From NCBI GenBank assembly GCA_951804985.1, contig OX638130.1, forward strand, positions 104,668,040 through 104,732,039: a DNA stretch of 64,000 nt, read 5' to 3'. How positions within the stretch are numbered: the first letter of the stretch is position 1; each line of letters begins with the position of its first letter. The notes beneath the pieces are model-generated. The model ran no database searches. It saw only the letters and a list, made by a program, of their open reading frames with translations, and had not been told where the DNA came from. A program made the position numbers and the translations under genes. The stretch comes from Dryomyza anilis. Taxonomy: Eukaryota; Arthropoda; Insecta; Diptera; Dryomyzidae. Positions 36,215-47,542 of the stretch are shown piece by piece.

Positions 36215-36420
36215 ACCACATGACCTTGAGGTTATTTTTTTTTTTTTATAATTTTTAGGACTATTTTCCGCATCACGTGGCAATTCTTTATTTTATTTGT
36301 TTCTAAATTTTCTAAAAATCTGTTGTGACTTTGGCTGGTTTTCGATTTTTGGTTGGTTCGAGAGGGCCGAGCGGACAAAAATGTTTGGATTTTCCCGCTC
36401 ATTCCCTTGAAACCGCATCC
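36215..36420 (+). repeat. dispersed repeat shared with 59340-60000
   Basis: Shares ACCACATGACCTTGAGGT, TTTTTGGTTGGTTC and CCGAGCGGACAAAAATG-like blocks with 59753-59935. That second locus also has an inverted half at 59340-59480, making a hairpin there. The rest of 36420-37990 is AT-rich 3' flank of the mucin-like gene, with nothing else identified. Confidence 0.6.
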
Positions 36421-38003
36421 GTAGATATTACTATTATATGAGATATGTGTATAAAAGTCGTCGGATCACAGGTCCAGATCTGATTAATTAACTGACGAAG
36501 AATTCTCCGAAAAGGAACTATCCCGGGAAAGAATTAACTAAGGGTTAGAATTAACAGAGAAGGAATTTTCGGTTTCCGATATAATGCCTCAAATTTTAAC
36601 AAATGATGCAGAATTAAGTGCTCTTCCACCGATTTAACGAAAAATTTCCTTACACTTTTTGTAACTATTTTTCATATTTTAAGACATCGTTATTAAAAGC
36701 CTAATTTTTCCAATACATTTAAAATACAGTAATACGAAGTTAATTAGTTTGTTATAGTTAATAAAACTTTATTTATACATTTATTGATGAGTATCTTTGC
36801 ACGCAAATTTATTGCTTATATTTTTAACATTGAAAGTGTTATTCTCAAAAAGTTTACAGGGTAGTGTAATAAAGATTATATATAGCGGTATATATTTTTA
36901 TTAAATTGATTGAATTGTATTGAATTGTTCTTAATATATTCTTCTTAAGGCACTCTCAATGAAGTACTGTAACTAACATGCATGCCATATATAAATATTA
37001 TTGTCGTTTAAACTAAAGAGAAAGGGCTGTATTTTATATATTTTAAACGTTTGAGCAAATATTTTTAAAATACCTTGGTTGTAGAAATAAAACTAAACAA
37101 ATAATATTTTATTAAAAACTTTAATTTTGGGTTAATTTATGAATATTATAAAAATAGATGTAGTTGTTTTCATCATTTGATACAAATATTGACATCATCG
37201 ATTAAAAATTGTCTGATATAGAAATAAATTTTAATTAAACGATAATAATAATTACATTTTCTGATAATAGTTAGTGTCAAATAAAATATAATTTTATAAT
37301 CTTTCGAATGGTAGTTTAGATTTTAAAATTAGTAACTAATTTTTACAATATTGATTCATAAACTTGGTTAAAATCTTTTGAATACAAAGTTATTTTTTCC
37401 ACTACAAGAACGATGTTTATATATTTTACAAAATACATACATACGTATATTAAACAAATACATATACTTTAGTGCTTTAATCAAATTAAATCTTAAAGAT
37501 ATGCAATATAATATATTTTAATGTGTTGGAATTTAATTATAATTATTTGAAATATTTTTTTTTGTAATATGCAGCTATGTTTTACAATTTTTAAATACTT
37601 TGACACAATTGCTTATATTAAATTTAAATGCTTTTTAATATATTTGAAATTTTTTTTTTTTTTTTTTTGCAAAATAATGCATGTAAAATGGAATTATATA
37701 CATTAGAAAAAAAATTTGGCCACAATGTAGATACAAATTATAAAAATAAAGTATTTGTTTAATTGACAATGCAAATACATTTTACAAATGCATAGCATAC
37801 TTAATTTATATACAGACTACAGACTAATTTCACTCTCCACACCAAGTAACAATTACAATCTTGGGAAATTCCGTTTATAATTCTTCTGATTGCTAAGCAA
37901 TTTCATCATCAAATTCCGACCACTGATAGTTGCTTGAAGTTGCTGAATTATTATTGCGGCGCGCTCCTGTTACTGCTGCTACTGATGCTGCTCGCGATAA
38001 GCG

Positions 38004-39104
38004 TCAGTCGTTGTACATGCCGTCGACCAAAAAATCCATGCGGCGATAATGACGTGTCGACCAAAAATCTCGGAAACGTCTGTATGCGGTTATAACAACA
38101 CCCATGCATAGGGGCACCGCAAACATTATAGCCACAATTGGTACCACATAGTCGCGATTGTGCTGATAGGGCAGCTCGCGCGAGTCGTGTTCCTGCGAGA
38201 GCTCAACATGAGGTACCTCAGGGATGGGTAACTTTGATGCTTGCTGTGTTGCATTTAAAGAATTGTCATCCAATGGAAAATCTATAGTGTTGATGGTAAT
38301 TTTAGGTTTCATGGGTTTGGGTGTGGTGGTAGTGGTTGTAGTCGTTGTCGTAGTAGTTGTGGTAGTAGTTGTTGTTGTAGTGGTGGAGGTGGAAGTAGAA
38401 GTGCTGCTGCTAGTTGATGTTGTTGAGCTGCTGTTATTAGTTATTGTTTGATTTTTGTTAGCAATATTTGTAGTGCTTGGAATTGAAGTGCTATTGGCTT
38501 TTACTGATTCGACAATTGTTTGGTTGTTTGCAGCAGAATTAATTATAGGCTCGACCGAGGTGCTGTTGTCAGTTTTTATTGTTGCTGCCGTAGCTGGTGC
38601 TGTGTTGTTTGCCATTTGCTGATTTGTGTTTGTAGCTGTTGGTAAAGGATTCAATTTTGTTTTATCAATAGTCACACCTTCGGCTACAAGTATTTGTTCC
38701 ACGTTAGATGTAGTATTTGTTGAACTGTTATTGGCTTTCATTGCGATTTGATTCAGCTCTCCTTCATGCACCGGCTGCGCAGTTTTAGTCACTTCAGTCG
38801 CATTTGTTTGTGGCAATTCGAGAGGAGGCAAATGTTTTCGTCTAGATTTTGCGGTGCTGTTTGTGCCAGACACATCGCCCACAGCAGGCGCATCCAACTT
38901 CAACTGCTCCAGAAGAGTCGTAGCCACTGGGACCACCTTTCCATCATTTAAATCCGTTACATTTACTACAGTGTTATTGTGGACGTCTAAAACTTGAGAG
39001 GTACCATTGATTGCGTTCTCCGCATGTACCGAATATAGTTGTAGCAAACACAATGTCAAGCACAAAATACTGTTTGGAAATAGAAATCTTTTCACTGTTG
39101 CCAT
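38004..39104 (-). CDS. mucin-like type I membrane protein, 366 aa
   Basis: Single open frame from ATG 39104 to a stop at 38004. Residues 1-28 look like a signal peptide (hydrophobic core ILCLTLCLLQLY, likely cleavage after HA). The ectodomain is rich in Asn, Thr and Ser, with more than a dozen N-x-S/T sites, and contains an uninterrupted Thr run followed by PKPMKP, typical of O-glycosylated mucin stalks. A transmembrane helix follows at about 320-341 (VVPIVAIMFAVPLCMGVVIT), then a 25-residue basic-to-acidic cytoplasmic tail (RRFRDFWSTRHYRRMDFLVD and GMYND). The tail looks constrained compared with the low-complexity stalk. I do not recognise the named family. It is a real gene by signal peptide, TM segment and intact length. 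No introns are needed. The Thr run is encoded by a near-microsatellite of ACA/ACC/ACT codons (about 38322-38395), so its length probably varies. Confidence 0.85.
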   Translation of the reverse strand: MATVKRFLFPNSILCLTLCLLQLYSVHAENAINGTSQVLDVHNNTVVNVTDLNDGKVVPVATTLLEQLKLDAPAVGDVSGTNSTAKSRRKHLPPLELPQTNATEVTKTAQPVHEGELNQIAMKANNSSTNTTSNVEQILVAEGVTIDKTKLNPLPTATNTNQQMANNTAPATAATIKTDNSTSVEPIINSAANNQTIVESVKANSTSIPSTTNIANKNQTITNNSSSTTSTSSSTSTSTSTTTTTTTTTTTTTTTTTTTTTPKPMKPKITINTIDFPLDDNSLNATQQASKLPIPEVPHVELSQEHDSRELPYQHNRDYVVPIVAIMFAVPLCMGVVITAYRRFRDFWSTRHYRRMDFLVDGMYND

Positions 39105-39742
39105 TATGACTAATTTTTGTTACAATAAATTTTCAATTGAATAAACAACTAATTTTTGTGCATTATTAAATACCACCGTTTAGTAAATGTATTGCGTTTG
39201 TTATTTTACCCGAGTGATAAATTAATAATGATGTTTGACTACGTTGCACCAAATGTTTTTTTGCACCAGCTGTTTTGCTGTCAACTGTCAGTTTGTTGCA
39301 CACTGCAGCGCGGAGGTGTTCAGAATTTTTATTAAAAAAATGTTCAGTTTTTTTTTGATTTTATCGGTGTTGCAAAACATTCGAAATCCAAATTAATAGA
39401 AATAGAAATGACAAAATCCAGTTGACATTCTATGAAATGCTTTGCACTCAATTTTTTTTTTAAATTGGAAGAAATTAATTAAACCTTGATATTTAAAAAA
39501 AATCTGCCAACGATTTTTTGTTTATTTTCATTTTTAAAAAATCGAGAGGTATGTCTAAAACATTTTCTTAAATAAGTTGGGGTGGGCATCGACTTTTGGA
39601 TTTAGAGTGTTTTAGGTTAGGAGTGCATTATTTTGCTATCTACTAATAAAACAATATCTAAATTAATAAGTGGTACATATAATTTTAAAGATAATTGTAT
39701 GTGAAGTAATACAAAATAGTTATTCGAATTTCGAAACTCTTT

Positions 39743-40688
39743 ACACAGAAAAAAATATTGTACGTATATATAACAATTGATATTAATAGCAAACAAAATC
39801 GTATTCCAATTAAAAATATGAATGTATTTACTAATTAATTAATTGTATTTCCACATTTTTAAATTAATATATAAAATTTAATATAATTTCAATACAACTA
39901 AATCTTTAATAGTATTAACTTCTTTTATTTGTTACTTTTGATTTATTCCTTTTCTTAAATTGCAACACTGTTTTTTTCTTCTGGATTTCTTTTTGTTTTT
40001 TTGTTTGTGCGTCTCGTGCGTCGGCGGCGTCGTTCAGTTTCTTCTAACATTATTTTCTTCTACGTTGCTATTTTTTAACAGGATATTGCATTATTTAGTG
40101 TAAGTTATGTTATTAAAGCATTAAATGGCTCAATTTATTTTTGCTGTCAAGAATTTGATGCTCATTTTGTTGCATATTGAATCATTAAAAAGCGAATATC
40201 AAATTTTATGTTTGACTCAATTAATTGGCCCACCTGTATAAGTTTTGAAAACTGACTTCGGTAAAACATTCGTTAGGTTGAAAGAATTTTACAAAGCATA
40301 TCAAAAAGTATAAATACTTATTTAATATTTATTTTATGTTATATATTGAACTAAATTATTTTTATTTTCATATGTTTCTATACGACAAATATTTTATTTA
40401 ATTTAACAAAATATTTAATTGATCCAATTTCCATCGAATGAAATTTTTAATTGATTTTACTAATAAATTAATTAATAATTTAAAAATTCCTAATAAAAAA
40501 TTTAATATATATAACAACTTTAATATCAATATGACAAAAAAATGAATTAATGTTTCTCTAATTAATATATTCTCATTATTACGAATATGGAATTCAATGC
40601 TACTAAAAGTTACATCGGCTGAGTTTCAATTAAAAATTAATTGGATTGATTAACATTTTAGTTATATTTACACACTTTTTTTCTGTGT
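39743..40688 (+). mobile_element. 0.94-kb AT-rich element, copy 2
   Basis: Highly similar to 24104-25045 over the whole length, apart from small indels. Both termini are readable (ACACAGAAAAAAA and TTTTTTTCTGTGT). A third, truncated and inverted copy is at 54650-54853. Confidence 0.78.
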
Positions 40689-40881
40689 GTAGAGTACAAT
40701 TTCGACAGTTAAATTTGCTATAGTAAGAAAAAAATCAACATTTTATGTGTTTGGCAAGTCATGAAACTGTAACGGTTAACTAAAAATTAATGGCGCATAT
40801 ATATAGAAAAATTTTGATAGTTGCTGTTAGTAAGAAATATGTAATTTATAGTCGGATTAATAAATATATTCTCATTATATA

Positions 40882-41613
40882 TTAATAGTTTGGCACTACA
40901 GTCCTGAAGAACCAAAGTATAAAACATTATCAAAAACTATATGATTGCAAAGAGGGCTGCATTACAAAAAGTGTTTTAATGTTTATGGTTTTTAAAAGAA
41001 ACGTTTCAAAAAATTTATCAGAAATTTGTCAATATTATTTCTTGCAATTGTTTTGAAAAATGTGTTGTGTTTGAGAGAGTGTGAACAAAAATTGGATACA
41101 TGTGACATAAATTGAGTGATGTTACATTGCTGCACCCAGAAAAAAATTCGCTCAAATCCCATTAAAATTGGTCAATAGGACAATTATTGATTTAATAGTA
41201 TACAAACATTAAATCTTTTCATATAAACTCAATGGCAATGTCATGGTATTTTCTAGTATTTAATGGTATTTTCCGATTAAAATAATAATTTATCCTATTG
41301 ACTATTTTTAATAGTAAAAAACCATTATTTATATAGTATTTTTTTATATAGTATTTTATTTTTCACTACTTTATACTGAAAGTAGTGGGACCGAATCCGA
41401 ACGGCGGGAAGAGCTTGTAATAGGCAATGTTTACTCTAGTAGGTTTGCCATTGACTGCCGAAAGGTAGCGTCGTATAGAAAAATGTGTTCAATGAAAAAT
41501 ATGTTGACAGTCAGAGAGATTGAGAACCCGGGACCTTTCGACTCGTAGTTCAATGCACCATCGACTTTTTGTCTCGTAGTCCAACGCACTAACCAAACGA
41601 GCCACCTACGCCA
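40882..41613 (-). mobile_element. same SINE, second copy, interrupted
   Basis: Head at 41613-41517 with box A TGGCTCGTTTGG (41604-41593) and a degenerate box B. The head carries an internal duplication of about 50 bp (CTCGTAGTYCAAYGCAC twice). The body runs to about 41375 (CCGAATCCGAACGGCGGG). The 3' end (GGACTGTAGTGCCAAACTAT on the minus strand) appears at 40915-40882, separated by about 460 bp that include the MITE at 41133-41352. Confidence 0.72.
41133..41352. mobile_element. small MITE, second copy (CACCCAGAAAAAAA)
   Basis: Begins CACCCAGAAAAAAATTCGC and is colinear with 47801-48021 through the body. The right terminus is degraded by duplicated ATATAGTATTTT units. It lies between a SINE 3' piece (about 40882-40915) and the SINE head (to 41613), so it may have inserted within or near that SINE. 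Confidence 0.75.
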
Positions 41614-41639
41614 CAAATTAAAATTGATGAAGATTTAAA

Positions 41640-41965
41640 TAAATAAACATACGATTTTTCATTCGTATTACTCACTTTTCGCGATGATAGATTCTTTCCT
41701 TACACACTTACACGTTAAATTGCAAAATAACCGTGTATAAAAATATAAAATGCATGACAATATGGTTGTTCAGTTGCTATTGAAGAACAATAAGGAGATA
41801 ATAAATACTTTATTATTTTATAAACTATATTTACAATAACGTTATAAATGCGCGATTTATTCTGTAATCAGTTGCAAGTTTTATGATCAGGCTTATCACA
41901 TAACAAATTTTATTTCAATACCCACAAATGGTTTTCCGATGGGAAAAATTATTCTTGACCAGGCT
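41640..41965 (-). pseudogene. relic of a fourth, B-like hydroxylase gene
   Basis: Two separate blocks of gene B are found here side by side. Block 1 (about 41645-41690) matches the end of B exon 3 plus the start of intron 3 (50600-50640): on the minus strand it reads TATCATCGCGAAAA then a gt donor, i.e. YHREK where B has YHHEK. Block 2 (about 41690-41965) matches the B upstream region (51500-51800), including an AGATAATAAATACTTTA-like stretch and ACAAGTTTTATGATCAGGC. Everything between the promoter and the end of exon 3 is missing. This is seen directly by comparison; that it was once a full gene is inference. It lies just downstream of gene A, next to a SINE copy. Confidence 0.72.
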
Positions 41966-42317
41966 CAAATATTGTATCTTCAAGATGTTAGAAAATGTTT
42001 AAAATAAGATTGAACTTAAACAATTTTATTATCATTTTTATAACATGAATATTGTATAGGATTGATCTCTTGGGATTGATCGAAAACACCGTAAAATAGT
42101 TTTGAAATATTTTTTTGCCATGTACATTTAATGCCATCGTTATAAGAAAAATAAGTTTATACGAAAGACCAAAGCATACATACATTTTTTTAATGCGATT
42201 TCCACATATTTATCATATAAGACATATTAAAACTAAAAAACCCACGCAAATTTCATACTTTTGTCTCTATAAAGAAGTTTGATTTCCAAACCAGACGTGT
42301 TAATGACTGATCATGAC

Positions 42318-45300
42318 CTATTTCGGAAAGGCTTCACGCGGTGGTACAAAAGTAAACATAAATTTATGACGCGCATGGGATTTGGTTGCTCGGAACAGAG
42401 TATCGGTACCATGCAGACGATCCAAAATGCCCAAATTACTAAAGCAATTGTTGAATCTATTGGGAAGAATATATACAATTTTTTTTTAAATATTCTGATG
42501 CATTATACAACTCACTTTAAATGATGAAAATCATGCGCTTCCGGGCTGAAAAAGAACGGCATATGATATCCTGAGTGCAAATTCAGTGCCGTTATATTGA
42601 CCACTGCCAACCACAACCACGCCGTTATCACATGACTGCCCATTAGGAATGTGCCAAGAAAGGGCGGCATCAAGTTGCATAAGACATGTTCCAAGGGATG
42701 ACAATAGATGGTGCTCACCGCAATCGGTGCCGTCCATTCATGGTGTTGTTTGTGTATATACTTGTAGATGTGTTTGTTGTGCAATAGACGATGCGAATAA
42801 TAGAAACTTATCTCTTGCAAGAGTATGCCGACTCCGATTTCTACGCATACCGAGTAAAAAGTGGGTAGCTCGCGTATGGATCTTAAACCGCGTAGCACCA
42901 TCAACTTGTAGCTGAAGAACGTAAACGGTATAGCAATGAATAATTGATTGAAGATCACACGAGTGAGGACCTTTAAAAAATTAGATAATAATAGTAATAG
43001 TTTAGCGAGTTCTCACACCATTTGAGCTGAAACTGTTATATTTGTACTCAAAGTAGTGGGACCATAGTTGCCAATTTTGCCAATTTTGTTCTGAACATTC
43101 AACAGTACCAATCTGAATATAGTTCTATTTGTATAGTCGCTTTTTTAGATTTGGATGAATTCGGTTCAACGCGAACTCAATTTTTGGCTTAATTTTAACA
43201 TTCAAAATACTAACCTTATTTAAGCGAATTGTTTCGACTGGCTCATTTGTGCCAGGCTGTATTTTATATTTGCGCATAAATGCTGGCTTATTAGTTATAT
43301 CCATAAATAGGAATAATCCACCAACGAACCAATAGACAAACACGGTAAGAAGCGTTGAACCGTAAACCCAATGAATGAAAGGATCCTCACCTAAAATTGT
43401 AAACAAGATAGAATTTTTAATAGTTTGTATTCATTTAAATACATTTAATTTTTAAAGCCCATAATCTTCATTGTTATATAGAAATTAACACCGATACAAA
43501 CGAGTTAGGTTCTTGTATTGGTATTAAAAATGTTTTTAAAACATTTGATTATTTATTTATTTTACAATTTTTATTTTTTATATACTACGTAATGTATCTA
43601 ATTCCATTACCTTAAAAAAAGTTCAACTTTGAACCCAAAAAATAAAAAAATTCAAATAATATAATATATACCTAATTATTTTTGTCAAATGAAACGAATT
43701 ATAAAAAAAATAATAGTTTTAAGCAGAACTCTCTTTATATTTATCAAAACAAAAATTAAATAATGAAAACTTCCAAAATCCTTTCTCGGCTATAAATACA
43801 CCATAAGACAAAATTATTTTTTTGACAGCATAGACTTAAGCGACATAGATAAATAAAAATTCGGACATGTACAAACTTCAAAACAAGCGTACAAAATAAA
43901 CTAAATATTATTTTTAAAAAATATAAATTTATTTATTAATTATCATTTTCATCTAAAATTAAATTAATGAATTATATGGAATATAGGTCGTATGAGTGAT
44001 ATTAATTAAATATTAAAAATGCAACGAATTGATATATAAAACAAAATAATAGCATTGATTAAATATTTAATTGTATTGATTAATAAATTTATTGAACAAC
44101 AATTAAAGGAGATTAACACACCCGGTTTACATTTATTTAACGAATTGCATTTGTTTTATAATATTTTGATTATATATATTTATATTTATATAATCAAAAC
44201 TCGATAAGAAATCATGAAAATCTAGAAGGTATTTGATATATACTATTAAATATACTATTTATTTAAAAGTATATCAAATACCTTCTAGATTGTTGTACAT
44301 ATACTTCTATTAATACTTCTATTAATAAAATTAATTATTGTTTTCAATTAATCTCAGTTGCTTATTTACGTTCAATATTTTTATTTTGTGAAGAGAAAAA
44401 GTGTTAGTTTTTTTTTTAAAACATGAATAAAGTTCAACTGCAATTTAAAGAATGCCCAGTTTTTGTTGATTATAGAATCAACACCGAGATAAAAGTATGC
44501 TTTAAATTTAAAATTTCGCGCCATTAATATAAAAGTTTGGCAATTTAAAGTAGAACTCTTTAATTTTATTACATTAAAATGCAATGTATTTCATTTTACA
44601 AAATTTATATCCACGCTAATACAACATAGTATATTTGAATAGAAGGAATATCAGACATATTAAGCATTACAACAAAGTTCAGTAATGAGAATTAGAGGCC
44701 ATTACCTATCGTTGAGAACGTTTTTTCTTCTCTTAAATGCGGTAATTATACAGTGTTTTTGCACCGGAATTAAAAGTGATTTTATAGTTTTTTCTCAGTG
44801 AAATTATAGAACGATAATTAACAATTGTTTAAAAACAGTTTAATTTGGTTTTTACATTGTACACCAATAGAAAAGATTTGTTTTAATATGTTTGAATGTA
44901 ATTATAACGTAATTCGAAATCGCCATATAAATATTAGGAGTAAAATTTAATTACATTATAATTGAATTGTATAATTATTTTGTTCAGATGGTAATATTAT
45001 ATGATGTTTAAACATAAATTGGTATTCTTGGTGCCATATAGTATAGTAATGAACATTTTCAGTAAAATACGTTCAGCGATTTTGCATTGAATCTGTAATT
45101 TATACCCTGTTTAAATATGGGCGTAAAAGTGGATGTGATCGACGAAACCTATACAGTGATCTTCTTCTTGCTCTGTAGGGTATATATTCTGAATCTTAAC
45201 GAAACCCGTCAGAGAATTCAATTTAGGTTTGGTGTGGTGAATTTTGATTTGGTAAATTTAGGTGTAGTGAGTTTAATGTGGTAAGATTGAGTAGCATCCA

Positions 45301-46759
45301 AATTTAAAGTTTAGTTGAAATCGATAACATTAGTGTTGAGATATAGCGTACTGAATGTTTGGGTCCTGTGGGAGGTGCCACTCTTCTTTGTCCAATCTGG
45401 TTTATTTCTGGCTTAGTATACTCCATGGACGTTATGTCATAGTAATGCAAATGTTCAGAAAAATTCGTTCAGCGGTTTTGCTATGAATCTGAAACATACA
45501 CTAAAAATAAAAATGGGCGTGGTCAACGAAAGCTATATTGTGACTTTCTCCTAAATGTGTAGGATATATATTCCAAATATTAACGAAACCTGTACAAAGT
45601 ATTCATATTTAGTTTTGGTGTGGTGAATTTTGATTTGGTGAGTTTTGGTGTGGTGAGTTTAGTATAGTGAGATTAAGATTTATTGAGATGAGTAACATTC
45701 AAATTTAAAGTTTATGGGAAATCGATAACATTAGGATTGAGATATAGCGTACTGAATTTTTGGGTTCTATTTGAGGTGCCACTCCCCTTTGCCCAATCTA
45801 GTTTATTTATGATTTAGAATACTCCATGAACTTTATAGAATTGTAATGCAAATTTTCAGAAAAATACGTTCAGTGGTTTTGCTATGAAATTGAATAATAC
45901 ACCAAAAATAAAAAAGTGCGTTAATGTGGGCGCGATCAACCTTCTCCTGGGTCTGTAAAATATATATTCCAAATTTTAAGGAAATCCGTGCACAGGTGTA
46001 CGTTTGCATAGCGCACAAACAAACAAACAAACGGAAAATGAGTTATATATTATAGATAGTTTGATTATATATATGTTTGGCATTACGAAATCGGAATTAA
46101 ATAACAACGCTGCCTACTTTTAACGCTCAGTAACACTCACATTAATGCTCTTATCACATAATTCATAAGGTCTATTTGGTGGATGAATCTGTTAAGTACC
46201 GCCAATCACTGTTAATACCAGATTGTGACTGGTATGTTTGCATTAACCACGAAAATTATACATTCTAAACATAAATATGTTTAAATAAAAGCAAAAAATA
46301 TATCTAAATTCATCTCAAGCAAAGAGTTTATAATATATGTAAATGACATATTAAAAAAATATAGTCAATCTATTCGTAAATACTTGTGTAAATTGGTCTC
46401 AAATCGAATATTTGAATTGTGGCCTTATTCAGAAAATAATTACAATGTAACCAAATCGTATTATTATCTTAAAATACTCAACACAGTCGTAAATTCAATA
46501 AATTATAATATATTTTTAGTTCGTTTGGTAAATTGTCGATCATTTTGTTAATTTACTATTTTAAATTTGTATATTGAATGACATACGTATTTTTGGCACT
46601 TTGTATTGGTTTTTCGAATATAAAGTAGCACTTCTTTCAAAATTTACCGGTCAGATCAATAAATTTATCCCATTGTGACTGCCAAAAGTCTCCGGAAGCT
46701 CCCCAGAAATGTTGCAAGTGCCTTACGGGAAATCCATGCAAATTAATATTTTTATCCAT
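42318..46759 (-). CDS. fatty-acid hydroxylase superfamily gene A (FAXDC2-like), 4 exons, 293 aa
   Basis: Di-iron membrane oxygenase of the fatty-acid hydroxylase / sterol desaturase superfamily, probably in the ER and acting on a lipid or sterol. Exons: 46648-46759, 43215-43390, 42516-42970, 42318-42456; all introns are GT-AG and the frame is open to TAG. Histidine boxes: HRLLH (about 156-160), HKQHH (169-173), HPLEH (187-191), HSGYH (228-232) and HDFHH (242-246). These are the metal ligands of the family. Several hydrophobic segments precede them (for example [19 protein letters not shown]). The last exon carries [11 protein letters not shown], another family landmark. Introns are 3257, 244 and 59 bases; intron 2 holds a SINE 3' end. 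It is the most downstream member of a three-gene cluster and resembles gene C more than its neighbour B. The substrate is unknown. The related Drosophila genes I recall are CG1998 and CG11162. Confidence 0.93.
42985..43072 (-). mobile_element. SINE 3' fragment in intron 2 of hydroxylase gene A
   Basis: On the minus strand: CCCACTACTTTGAGTACAAA, then AACAGTTTCAGCTCAAA, then the ATTACTATTATTAT tail. This matches the last 90 bp of the full SINE at 22637-22951, without the tRNA-like head. It is a 5'-truncated copy, and it enlarges intron 2 to 244 bases while the paralogous intron in B is 65. Confidence 0.72.
44219..44291. repeat. perfect 22-bp hairpin
   Basis: Arms 44219-44240 and 44270-44291 are exact inverted copies (AATCTAGAAGGTATTTGATA then TA), with a 29-base loop. 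In intron 1 of gene A. Confidence 0.8.
45051..46035. repeat. tandem repeat of about 395 bp, 2.5 copies
   Basis: The marker segment TTCAGAAAAATACGTTCAGY-like occurs at 45051, 45443 and 45843. Each unit also contains TTTTGATTTGGT, GAGATATAGCGTACTGAAT and GGAGGTGCCACTC-like blocks. It lies within intron 1 of hydroxylase gene A. Pieces of the unit recur at 53440-53480 and 59010-59050. Confidence 0.8.
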
Positions 46760-46828
46760 TATGACACATTTAATAAATAACAAATGTTTGAATAGTTATA
46801 AAAAATTAAATATTGCTTTTTTTTGTAT

Positions 46829-46919
46829 ATTAATAATTTGCATGAGATATGCAGTAAAATGAGAACAACACAAAAATAAAACACGATATAATCAGGTTGA
46901 TCGACTACGCCGAACTGAT
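46829..46919 (-). promoter_or_regulatory. upstream block of gene A, conserved with gene C
   Basis: This segment, 70-160 bases upstream of the gene A ATG, matches 63299-63388 upstream of gene C. Shared landmarks in + strand order: TAATAATTTGCAT, a GATAYGCARTAAAAT-like stretch, AACACAAA, an AAAACACG-like run, and GGTTGATCGAC followed by GAACTGAT. Coding start is downstream in both, so the block is most simply the proximal promoter or 5' UTR. The conserved bases are denser than in the neighbouring AT-rich DNA. Confidence 0.55.
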
Positions 46920-47156
46920 AGTAGAACAAATGTTGTAGGTCAAATGTAGTAGAACAAATGTTACATGACAAAGGCACTCTTTACAAAAGTATGTAAAGTT
47001 AAATACGTACCGTAGAAAGGGGCGACTTTAGTCCAGCGGTGGTGACTTTGTAACACAAAAGGAAAAAGATACAAACAAAGTTTCTCAATTTACATATATT
47101 TAAATATATATGTCCATAATAAAAATGTATCAAAATATTTTAAAATTGTCCATCAG

Positions 47157-47361
47157 CCATGTTCCGACTTTCGATCGAATTCCAATCGAATTTCATATAC
47201 AATTCGTAAACAAACGGTTTTGAATTCGATGTCTCAGAACAATAATTTGATTTTTCAATGAATTCAATCCGTTTGCTTTGACTTCAACGATTTGAATTCG
47301 TTTGAAAAACTAATTTTTTGTATTTTTTTTCGGAATTCGATCGAAATTCGGAACATGGCCG
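47157..47361. mobile_element. 205-bp miniature TIR element (GCCATGTTCCGA)
   Basis: Left end GCCATGTTCCGACTTTCGAT, right end the inverse of GGCCATGTTCCGAATTTCGA. About 30-bp arms with two mismatches, and GAATTCRATTC-type internal repeats. Confidence 0.65.
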
Positions 47362-47542
47362 AATATATCAAATCTTTGTCATCAAAATAAGTGTTACAAA
47401 TATAAAATTTAATACACAATTACATAAAATTATGGATGTTTTTAAAATCACCAAATTACATCTTGAAATTTGGCATAAACATTTTAGTTAATGAACAAAA
47501 ATATAGTATTTTTTTCTAATTTTATTTGAAGTGCAATACCAC

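Noticed and set aside
38224..38451. ORF with a long Val run opposite the mucin-like gene
   Set aside because: Antisense shadow of the Thr codons.
42649..42915. + strand ORFs over hydroxylase exons (also 50689-50898 and 57090-57536)
   Set aside because: Antisense shadows of the conserved His-box exons.
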